In this document: piece by piece, positions 1 to 8,617 of the stretch
How the letters are laid out: the number at the start of each line of letters is the position of its first letter
Numbering within the stretch: the stretch's first letter is position 1
DNA from: Actinomycetes bacterium
Lineage (GTDB): Bacteria; Actinomycetota; Acidimicrobiia; Acidimicrobiales; Palsa-688
Assembly: GCA_021816565.1 (NCBI GenBank)
Contig: JAKAXN010000134.1
Location: forward strand, 1 to 10,503
DNA: 10,503 nt
Direction: 5' to 3'
The notes under the pieces: model-generated
What the model was told of the DNA's origin: nothing
The model's database searches: none
The model's input: only the letters and a program-made list of their open reading frames with translations
Program-made: the position numbers and the translations under genes

Positions 1-25
1 CGAACCACTCACGCTGGGGTGCCAT
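1..25 (-). CDS. dnaJ: DnaJ co-chaperone, N-terminus only (runs off left edge)
   Basis: Seen: an ATG at 25-23 on the minus strand opens a frame reading MAPQREWF before the window ends. It is preceded by an AGGAG ribosome binding site (33-37) at 7 nt spacing. The (A/P)QREW(F/V) opening resembles the N-terminus of actinobacterial DnaJ1 proteins, which continue into the J domain (EKDFY...). Known: DnaJ stimulates DnaK ATP hydrolysis through its J-domain HPD motif and delivers unfolded substrates in the cytoplasm. Context: it lies 78 nt downstream of grpE on the same strand, where dnaJ is expected in the actinobacterial dnaK-grpE-dnaJ(-hspR) operon. Only eight codons are visible, so the call depends on position, the ribosome binding site and this short match. 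The J domain, the Gly/Phe region and any zinc motifs cannot be checked. Confidence 0.75.
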
Positions 26-103
26 TCACTCACTCCTCTCCTTCGTACAGGCGGTTCCGGGGCGGCGCCGCGGACCGGGACCCTCGGGGGGCTCGCACCG
101 GGG
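26..103 (-). other. grpE-dnaJ intergenic spacer
   Basis: This 78-nt spacer has the dnaJ Shine-Dalgarno sequence at 33-37 and two short perfect palindromes: GCGGCGCCGC (62-71) and GGGGCTAGCCCC (100-111, overlapping the grpE stop). Neither has a proper loop or a U-tract, so neither is a convincing terminator. No -10/-35 pair is evident on the minus strand. dnaJ is most simply read as part of the dnaK-grpE transcript with its own ribosome entry site. Confidence 0.5.
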
Positions 104-705
104 CTAGCCCCTCACTTTCACCATGGCGGCCCGCAGGACCCGGCCCCGCCAGCGGTAGCCGGCCCGCATGACCTCGGCGACCTCCTGGGTGGGGACGTCG
201 CCCGGCTCGTGGGCCACCGCGTCGTGGTGGGTGGGGTCGAACGGCTCGCCGGCGTTGGCGATGCGCTCCAGCCCCTCCCGCTCCAGCGCGGCGAACAGGG
301 TGGTGGCCATCTGCTTCACGTCCTCGCCGCCACCGTGGGCCAGGGCCAGGTCGGCGGTGTCGAGCACCGGCAGCAGCTTCTCCACGAGGGACTCGGCGGC
401 CCGGTCCCGCAACTCCTCCTGCTGCTTGGTTACCCGCTTCTTGTAGTTCTCGAAGTCGGCCTGCAGGCGCTGCAGGGCCTCCCGGTAGTCGTCGCGCTCG
501 CGGGCCACCACGGCCACGGCGGTGGCGACCGGGTCACCCTCGCTGTGGCTGGTGGGCCCGGCCGGGGCCCCGTCGGGCCCCGTCTCCCCGCTGGACCCCG
601 CGACCGGCACGCCTGCCTCCTCCGCGAACACTTCCTCCGCTACCCCGACCTGCTCGTCGCCGAGCTCGGAGTCGGGCCCGGGGTCGCCCTCGTAGCGACC
701 CGAGC

Positions 706-709
<4 letters not shown>
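104..709 (-). CDS. grpE: GrpE, nucleotide exchange factor for DnaK
   Basis: Role (known): GrpE is a dimeric cytoplasmic co-chaperone that releases ADP from DnaK and so resets the DnaK-DnaJ cycle. Seen: 201 residues. Residues 1-60 are acidic, Gly/Pro-rich and probably disordered. Residues about 62-130 form the long dimerisation helix, with the typical stretch [12 protein letters not shown] (82-93) and [11 protein letters not shown] (113-123). Residues about 145-201 are the C-terminal beta domain, including [15 protein letters not shown] (154-168) and the closing [15 protein letters not shown], which match the GrpE signature. Length is normal for actinobacteria. The ATG overlaps the dnaK stop codon as ATGA (706-709), so translation is probably coupled to dnaK. 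There is no strong independent Shine-Dalgarno sequence. No anomalies. Confidence 0.97.
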
Positions 710-2565
<1,856 letters not shown>

Positions 2566-2604
2566 GGCTTGCCTCCGTGATTGCTAGAGAACTTTCGAGA
2601 GGCC

Positions 2605-2610
2605 AGTGTA
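2605..2610 (-). promoter_or_regulatory. Candidate -10 box of the dnaK operon
   Basis: On the minus strand TACACT (fitting TAnnnT) lies 39 nt before the dnaK ATG. Initiation near 2598 would leave a leader of about 33 nt containing the GGAGG. The expected -35 position (about 2627-2634) has no good TTGACA match and falls inside the HspR operator, a layout that suits repression by occlusion. The promoter is inferred from sequence only. Confidence 0.5.
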
Positions 2611-2615
2611 GCGAA

Positions 2616-2636
2616 GTTGAGTCTGTTTGACTAAAG
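2616..2636. promoter_or_regulatory. HAIR-like inverted repeat, predicted HspR operator
   Basis: Seen: GTTGAGT (2616-2622), seven bases, then ACTAAAG (2630-2636). The established HAIR consensus bound by HspR in Streptomyces and mycobacteria is CTTGAGT-N7-ACTCAAG, so 12 of 14 fixed positions match with exactly the right spacing. It begins 50 nt upstream of the dnaK start codon and covers the -35 area of the candidate dnaK promoter. Inference: HspR, often encoded downstream of dnaJ and so expected beyond the left edge, represses this operon with DnaK as co-repressor. No CIRCE element is present. Confidence 0.75.
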
Positions 2637-2671
2637 AAATCTCTGCAGTGGGAGGCAACCAGGGCAAGGGG

Positions 2672-2677
2672 TACGCT
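2672..2677 (+). promoter_or_regulatory. Candidate -10 box of gpmA (leaderless)
   Basis: TACGCT, fitting the actinobacterial TAnnnT -10, is followed by exactly 6 nt and then the GTG start of gpmA at 2684. This is the geometry of a leaderless transcript. No -35 box is evident 16-19 nt upstream. A competing reading is the AAGGGG at 2666-2671 acting as a distant Shine-Dalgarno sequence (12 nt spacing), with transcription from further upstream. Confidence 0.4.
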
Positions 2678-2683
2678 GCCAGC

Positions 2684-3427
2684 GTGGGAACGCTCGTCCT
2701 CGTACGGCACGGCCAGAGCCAGTGGAACCTCGAGAACCGCTTCACCGGCTGGTGGGATGTGCCGCTGTCGGATCAGGGACAGACGGAGGCCCGGACGGCC
2801 GGGACGCTCATGGCTTCGGAGGGCCTGACGGTGGACGTGGCCCACACCTCGGTGCTGACCCGGGCCATCGCCACGTTGAACCTGGCCCTCGAGGAGATGG
2901 GGCAGCTGTGGGTGCCGGTGCACAAGCACTGGCGGCTCAACGAGCGCCACTACGGGGGGCTCACCGGTCTCGACAAGGCCGAGACCAAGGAGCGCTACGG
3001 GGTCGAGCAGTTCATGCAGTGGCGGCGCAGCTACGACGTGCCGCCGCCGCCCATGGAGGCCGGCCACAAGTTCGACATCCGCTCCGAACCCCGCTACCGC
3101 GGCGTGCCCGCCGACGTGGTGCCGGCCAGCGAGTGCCTGGCCGACGTGGTGGTGCGGATGCTCCCCTACTGGTACGACGCCATCGCCCCCGGCCTGCTGG
3201 CCGGGCGCACCGTGCTGGTCGCAGCCCACGGAAACAGCCTCCGGGCGCTGATCAAGCATCTGGAGCGGATCTCCGACGCCGACATCACCGGGCTCGAGAT
3301 CCCCACCGGGGTGCCCATGGTCTACGACCTCGACGCGGACCTGGCCGTGATCTCGAAACGCCAGCTCGGCGATCCCGAGGCCATCGCTGCCGCCGCCGAG
3401 GCGGTCCGCCGCCAGGGCGACCGCTAG
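2684..3427 (+). CDS. gpmA: 2,3-bisphosphoglycerate-dependent phosphoglycerate mutase
   Basis: Role (known): interconverts 3- and 2-phosphoglycerate in glycolysis and gluconeogenesis through a phosphohistidine intermediate; cytoplasmic. Seen: 247 residues from the GTG at 2684, close to E. coli GpmA (250). The catalytic RHG motif is in [12 protein letters not shown] near the N-terminus, followed by [14 protein letters not shown]. The catalytic-glutamate segment is [21 protein letters not shown], the second catalytic histidine is in [15 protein letters not shown], and [13 protein letters not shown] closes the fold. The dPGM family, rather than the short cofactor-independent phosphatase-like branch, is indicated by the [11 protein letters not shown] insertion. 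Start choice: the frame stays open to a TTG at 2627, but those 19 residues resemble nothing in the family, and the GTG places [10 protein letters not shown] where homologues begin. glnD follows 7 nt later, suggesting co-transcription. Confidence 0.96.
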   Translation: MGTLVLVRHGQSQWNLENRFTGWWDVPLSDQGQTEARTAGTLMASEGLTVDVAHTSVLTRAIATLNLALEEMGQLWVPVHKHWRLNERHYGGLTGLDKAETKERYGVEQFMQWRRSYDVPPPPMEAGHKFDIRSEPRYRGVPADVVPASECLADVVVRMLPYWYDAIAPGLLAGRTVLVAAHGNSLRALIKHLERISDADITGLEIPTGVPMVYDLDADLAVISKRQLGDPEAIAAAAEAVRRQGDR

Positions 3428-3434
3428 CGCCCCG

Positions 3435-5786
3435 ATGACCGGGCCCGGCTCCAGCACGGCGGCGCCGGAGGGCGGCCTGCGCGACATCAGGGCCCGCCTG
3501 CTCGAGGACCGGTCCCTCAAGGGACCCGACTGGTGCGAGGCCTACGCCCGGGCCGCCGACGGGTGGTTGAGCGGACTGTTCGGAGCGGCGTCCGGCGGGA
3601 AGGGCGGCTTCGCCCTCATGGCCGTCGGGGGATACGGGCGCGGATCGCTGGCCCCCGGCAGCGACCTGGACCTGGTGCTGATCCACGACGGGCGTTCCAA
3701 GCGGGTCAAGGAGGTGGCCGACGGCATCTGGTACCCGATCTGGGACACGGGGCTCCGGCTGGACCACAGCGTGCGCACCGTCAAGGAGCTGCGCACCGCC
3801 ATGGACTCCGACATCAAGGTGGCCCTCGGGGTGCTCGACGCCCGCCTGATCGCCGGGGACCGGGACCTGGCCGACGCCGCCATGGAGCGGGCCACGGAGC
3901 TGTGGTCGTCGCGTACCTCGCGGTGGCTGGCCGACCTGGACGGGACAACCAGGGCCCGCCACGAGCGCTTCGGCGACCTGGCATTCCTGCTGGAGCCGGA
4001 CATCAAGGAGGCCCGGGGCGGCCTGCGGGACCTGCAGCTGCTGCGCACCCTGACCGGGGTGACCCCGGTGCTGACCGACAGCCTGGGGGACCGCCAGCTG
4101 GCGTGGGCGGAACGGATGCTCAGCTCGGTGCGGGTGGAGCTGCAGCGGCCGACCGGCCAGTCGACCAACCTGCTGCTCCTCCAGGACCAGGACCTGGTGG
4201 CGGCGGCGCTCGGCATGGAAGACGCCGACACCTTGATGGCAGCGGTGGCCGATGCCGCCCGGGCCATCGCCTGGGTGTCCGACGACGGCTGGCGGCGGGT
4301 GGGGGCGTGGCTGGCGGGGCCCCCGGGCCGGCGCCACCAGGAGATGGTCGTCGAGCCGGGCATCATGCTGCGCGACGACGAGATCACCCTGACCGCCGGG
4401 GCCGACCCGGCGGTGGACCCGTCCCTGGCCCTGCGGGCGGCCGCCGCCTCGGCCGAGATGGACAAGCCCCTGGCCCCGGACGCCCTCGACCGCCTGGCCG
4501 CCCGGACCCTGGCCCCGGAGGGGGTGTGGCCGCCGCGGGTCCTCCAGGCGCTTCTGCGGCTGCTCGGCGCCGGTCGGCCGGCCATCGCCGCCATCGAGTC
4601 CCTCGACCAGCGGGGGGTGTGGATGCGCTACCTGCCCGAGTGGTCGCCGGTGCGCAACCGGCCGCAGCGCAACGCCTACCACCGCTTCACCGTCGACCGG
4701 CACCTGCTCGAGGCCGTGGCGGTGGCCTCCACCATGCAGAGCCAGGTGCACCGCCCGGACCTGCTGCTGCTCGGGACCCTGCTGCATGACATCGGTAAGG
4801 GACGCGGCGGCGACCACACCATGATCGGCATGGCCGTGGCCGCCCACCTGGGGTGCCGGATGGGCCTGCGGGCGCCCGACGTGGAGACCCTGATCGACCT
4901 GATCCGCCTGCATCTCCTTCTGCCCGATGCCGCCACCCGGCGGGACCTCGACGACCCGGCCACCGCCCGCTACGTGGCCGCCGCGGTGGGCGACCAGGAC
5001 ACCCTGGAGCTGCTCGCGGCGCTGACGGAGGCGGACAGCCTGGCCACCGGGCCGGCGGCGTGGGGCCGGTGGAAGGCCGGGCTGGTGGCCCGGCTGGTCG
5101 ACCAGGTTGCAGCCACCCTCCAGGGGCGGCCCCCTCCGGACAACCGGAGGGCCGAGCTGACCCCCCCGGAGCGCTCCCTGCTGTCGTCGGGGGTGCTCGA
5201 GGTGGTCTCCCCCGAGGAGGGCCGCCTGCTGGTCTCCGCGCCCGATCAGCCCGGGCTGCTGTCCCACGTGGCCGGGGTGCTGACCCTTTCCGGGGCCTAC
5301 GTCCGGTCGGCCACCACCATCTCCGACGAGGACAGCAACATGGCCCTGCTGCGCTTCGAGGTGGCCCCGGCCTTCGACGAGCTGCCCGACTGGTCCCGGG
5401 TCAAGCAGGACCTGCGGTCGGCCCTCGACGGCGGGCTGGACGTGGACCGGCTCCTGGTCGAGCGCGACGCCCGCTACGCCCGCTTCGCCCCGTCCACCTC
5501 GGCCCGGACCCCGGAGGTGCGGGTGATCTTCGACAACGACTCCTCCCCCACCTCCACCGTCGTCGAGGTTCGGGCCCCCGACCGGGGGCCGGTCCTGTAC
5601 CGGGTGACCCGGGCCCTGTCAGCGGCGGGGGTGACCATCACCTGCGCTCTGGTCACCACGCTCGGAGCCGAGGCCATCGACGTGTTCTACCTCCACAGCA
5701 ACGCCGGGGGCCGGGTCACCGACCCGGCCCTCCAGACGCAGCTTCGCAACTCGGTTCTGGCCGCCCTGGGCGGCTCGGACCGCTGA
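3435..5786 (+). CDS. glnD: GlnD, PII nucleotidyltransferase / nucleotidyl-removing enzyme
   Basis: Role (known): modifies the T-loop tyrosine of PII under nitrogen limitation and reverses this when glutamine is high. Proteobacterial enzymes uridylylate; characterised actinobacterial ones adenylylate GlnK. Which applies here cannot be read from sequence. Seen: 783 residues. The nucleotidyltransferase motif GGYGRGSLAPGSDLDL (65-80) supplies metal-binding D77 and D79. The family-specific DIKEARGGLRDLQLL lies near 188-202. The HD phosphohydrolase core LLHDIGKGRGGDHT includes H451 and D452. Two C-terminal ACT domains (about 596-670 and 695-775) begin with LLVSAPDQPGLLSHVAG and VRVIFDN; these are the glutamine-sensing units. 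It is shorter than E. coli GlnD (890) but complete. No Shine-Dalgarno sequence precedes the ATG, so translation is probably coupled to gpmA. It faces amtB-glnK tail to tail. Confidence 0.93.
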   Translation: MTGPGSSTAAPEGGLRDIRARLLEDRSLKGPDWCEAYARAADGWLSGLFGAASGGKGGFALMAVGGYGRGSLAPGSDLDLVLIHDGRSKRVKEVADGIWYPIWDTGLRLDHSVRTVKELRTAMDSDIKVALGVLDARLIAGDRDLADAAMERATELWSSRTSRWLADLDGTTRARHERFGDLAFLLEPDIKEARGGLRDLQLLRTLTGVTPVLTDSLGDRQLAWAERMLSSVRVELQRPTGQSTNLLLLQDQDLVAAALGMEDADTLMAAVADAARAIAWVSDDGWRRVGAWLAGPPGRRHQEMVVEPGIMLRDDEITLTAGADPAVDPSLALRAAAASAEMDKPLAPDALDRLAARTLAPEGVWPPRVLQALLRLLGAGRPAIAAIESLDQRGVWMRYLPEWSPVRNRPQRNAYHRFTVDRHLLEAVAVASTMQSQVHRPDLLLLGTLLHDIGKGRGGDHTMIGMAVAAHLGCRMGLRAPDVETLIDLIRLHLLLPDAATRRDLDDPATARYVAAAVGDQDTLELLAALTEADSLATGPAAWGRWKAGLVARLVDQVAATLQGRPPPDNRRAELTPPERSLLSSGVLEVVSPEEGRLLVSAPDQPGLLSHVAGVLTLSGAYVRSATTISDEDSNMALLRFEVAPAFDELPDWSRVKQDLRSALDGGLDVDRLLVERDARYARFAPSTSARTPEVRVIFDNDSSPTSTVVEVRAPDRGPVLYRVTRALSAAGVTITCALVTTLGAEAIDVFYLHSNAGGRVTDPALQTQLRNSVLAALGGSDR

Positions 5787-5825
5787 GCAGGCCCCGGGCC
5801 GCCGACGCGGACCTCAGCGGCCGCC
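5769..5825. terminator. Bidirectional stem-loop spanning two facing stop codons
   Basis: Seen: CCGCTGAG (5780-5787) and CTCAGCGG (5813-5820) form a perfect 8-bp inverted repeat around a 25-nt loop. The outer arms GGCGG (5769-5773) and CCGCC (5821-5825) could add five pairs across a 6-nt one-sided bulge. The loop contains a further small hairpin, GGCC-CCG-GGCC (5790-5800). The glnD stop TGA is in the left arm and the stop of the opposite small membrane-protein gene is in the right arm. No U-tract follows on either strand, as is common in high-GC actinobacteria. Inference: a shared transcription-stop or 3'-end stabilising structure for two convergent units only 27 nt apart. Confidence 0.5.
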
Positions 5826-6083
5826 CCTACCGCCTCCATCCGGGGGCCCCAACCCGTCGATGCCGTGCTGGCCCATGCGGGCGTGCATACCCCGCAGCCA
5901 CACGCCGATGGCGGCCCACCCGGCGGCGACCACGGCCCACATGATCCCGAAGGTCTCGGCCCCGTTGTAGAGGAGCGCGGCAGAGATGGCCACCGCCACG
6001 GCGGCGATCAGAAAGAAGCCCCGCCAGACCCACACGAAGCGGGCCGGGCGGGGCTCCTCGGGCTCGTAGCGGCCGTCGGCCAT
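5814..6083 (-). CDS. Small membrane protein of unknown function, third gene after amtB-glnK
   Basis: I do not recognise this protein. Seen: 89 residues from the ATG at 6083. There is a charged Pro/Glu/Arg N-terminus (MADGRYEPEEPRPAR), then two likely membrane helices: about residues 23-39 (FFLIAAVAVAISAALLY) and 46-63 (GIMWAVVAAGWAAIGVWL). A short loop NGAETF joins them, and the tail is Gly/Arg-rich. The charge pattern suggests a hairpin with both ends cytoplasmic. Start choice: TACACT at 6090-6095 lies exactly 6 nt before this ATG, suggesting a leaderless start. A GTG at 6104 would add seven residues and needs no such box. It begins 24 nt after the glnK stop on the same strand, so it may also be read from the amtB transcript. 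Composition and helix pattern support a real gene, but homology is unverified. Confidence 0.65.
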   Translation of the reverse strand: MADGRYEPEEPRPARFVWVWRGFFLIAAVAVAISAALLYNGAETFGIMWAVVAAGWAAIGVWLRGMHARMGQHGIDGLGPPDGGGRGGR

Positions 6084-6089
6084 GCTGCG

Positions 6090-6095
6090 AGTGTA
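6090..6095 (-). promoter_or_regulatory. Candidate -10 box before the small membrane protein (leaderless)
   Basis: On the minus strand TACACT is followed by 6 nt (CGCAGC) and then ATG, the same spacing as at gpmA. It lies in the 24-nt gap between glnK and the small gene. No clear -35 is present 16-19 nt upstream, which would fall in the last codons of glnK. It could provide an internal promoter that separates this gene from nitrogen control of amtB-glnK. Confidence 0.4.
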
Positions 6096-6107
6096 GGGGT
6101 TCACCGT

Positions 6108-7927
<1,820 letters not shown>

Positions 7928-8097
7928 ACTGCCGTCAGGGCGGGGTGCTCCTGACGTGGCGATGACGTTAGAAAGGCACTGTTTCGGCTCTGCTCCAGTT
8001 GTATTTCGGGACTGTTAATTGGGCTGACGGTTGATGCCTGTCCGGCCCGTCTGTCGCAATCCGACCGGGGACGTTACGGCTGTGCAATAGTTCGGGC
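7928..8097. promoter_or_regulatory. Divergent intergenic region between amtB and the cyclic-nucleotide-binding gene
   Basis: This 170-nt stretch has no coding potential I trust and must contain promoters for both directions. It is less GC-rich than the rest around 7961-8060. Minus-strand candidates for an amtB -10 are TAACGT (7965-7970) and TACAAC (7998-8003); neither has a good -35 partner. A single GAAAC (minus, 7981-7985) and a single GTAAC (minus, 8073-8077) recall halves of actinobacterial GlnR boxes, but neither is paired at the required 6-nt spacing. No AmtR-like or NtcA-like palindrome is visible. Confidence 0.5.
8086..8091 (+). promoter_or_regulatory. Weak candidate -10 box before the cyclic-nucleotide-binding gene
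   Basis: AATAGT (4 of 6 matches to TATAAT) lies 6 nt before the ATG at 8098. There is no Shine-Dalgarno sequence within 20 nt of that ATG, which favours a leaderless transcript. The hexamer breaks the TAnnnT rule at its first base, and no -35 is evident, so support is weaker than for the boxes at 2672 and 6090. Confidence 0.25.
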
Positions 8098-8523
8098 ATG
8101 GCCGCTGACCGGAAGCTCGACCACCTGTCCCAGGTGAAGATGTTCTCCTCGCTCAACAAGAAGGAGCTCGGCCTGGTGGCCAAGGCCTCCGACGTCATCA
8201 CCGTCACCGAGGGCACGGAGATCGTCCAGGAGGGCCAGATCGGCCACGAGTTCTACCTGATCCTCAACGGGTCGGTCTCGGTCCGGCGCGGCGGCCGCAA
8301 GATCGCCAGCCTGGCCGAGGGTGACTACTTCGGGGAGATGGCCCTGCTGGACCGGGGACCCCGCTCCGCCACGATCGTGGCCGACGGGCACTGCGAGCTT
8401 CTGGTCATCGGCCAGCGGGAGTTCATGGCCGTGCTCGACCAGGTCCCGGCGGTGTCGCACAAGCTGCTGGTCAACATGGCCGCCCGCCTGCGCGACGCCG
8501 ACACCAGAGCCCTGTCGCACTAG
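8098..8523 (+). CDS. Stand-alone cyclic-nucleotide-binding domain protein
   Basis: Seen: 141 residues forming a single cyclic nucleotide-binding (CRP/PKA-R-like) beta-roll. It starts with an N-terminal helix (LDHLSQVKMFSSLNKKEL), then VTEGTEIVQEGQIGHEFYLILNGSV (in part) at about 37-60, and the phosphate-binding cassette FGEMALLDRGPRSAT (78-92). E80 and R89, which contact ribose and phosphate in cAMP-binding relatives, are both present at PKA-type spacing. The protein stops after the C-terminal helix: there is no helix-turn-helix, kinase, cyclase or membrane segment. Inference: it binds cAMP or a related nucleotide and acts through a partner protein, not by binding DNA; ligand and partner are unknown. 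It is divergent from amtB and co-directional with the downstream Fe-S oxidoreductase (94 nt gap), with no evidence of a functional link to either. Confidence 0.88.
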   Translation: MAADRKLDHLSQVKMFSSLNKKELGLVAKASDVITVTEGTEIVQEGQIGHEFYLILNGSVSVRRGGRKIASLAEGDYFGEMALLDRGPRSATIVADGHCELLVIGQREFMAVLDQVPAVSHKLLVNMAARLRDADTRALSH

Positions 8524-8529
8524 TCGCCC

Positions 8530-8548
8530 CGGCGCCCAGCGCGCGCCG
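8530..8548 (+). terminator. GC-rich hairpin after the cyclic-nucleotide-binding gene
   Basis: CGGCGC (8530-8535) and GCGCCG (8543-8548) form a perfect 6-bp stem with a 7-nt loop, beginning 7 nt after the TAG stop. No U-tract follows. It could be a weak actinobacterial terminator upstream of the next promoter, but in sequence this GC-rich a short hairpin is also likely by chance. Confidence 0.3.
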
Positions 8549-8550
8549 TA

Positions 8551-8580
8551 TGGTCACAATTTCCTGATCGCGAGTAGGGT
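8551..8580 (+). promoter_or_regulatory. Candidate promoter of the Fe-S oxidoreductase gene
   Basis: TGGTCA (8551-8556, 4 of 6 to TTGACA) and TAGGGT (8575-8580, TAnnnT) are separated by 18 nt. Initiation near 8587 would give a leader of about 31 nt. That leader contains a small 5-bp hairpin (8583-8587 with 8596-8600) and the Shine-Dalgarno GGAGGA (8604-8609), 8 nt before the GTG start. The pairing is plausible but unproven. Confidence 0.4.
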
Positions 8581-8617
8581 TTCGCCGCCCCGTTACGGCG
8601 CTTGGAGGAACCCCACT

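Noticed and set aside
62..111. Palindromes GCGGCGCCGC and GGGGCTAGCCCC as a terminator after grpE
   Set aside because: Both are loopless palindromes of common GC words without a U-tract, and dnaJ continues downstream on the same strand.
2566..2640. CIRCE (HrcA) element upstream of dnaK
   Set aside because: No TTAGCACTC-N9-GAGTGCTAA-like repeat is present; the only good repeat here fits HAIR.
2627..2683. N-terminal extension of gpmA from the TTG at 2627
   Set aside because: The 19 added residues have no counterpart in phosphoglycerate mutases and overlap the HspR operator; the GTG at 2684 fits the family start.
3285..5267. Open frame of 660 codons antisense to glnD
   Set aside because: The Gly/Gln/Pro/His-rich composition is typical of a shadow frame in very high GC DNA. 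glnD on the plus strand has all family motifs.
7928..8097. GlnR box controlling amtB
   Set aside because: Isolated GAAAC (minus, 7981-7985) and GTAAC (minus, 8073-8077) half-sites occur, but neither has a matching partner at 6-nt spacing. A genome-trained matrix would be needed to claim a site.
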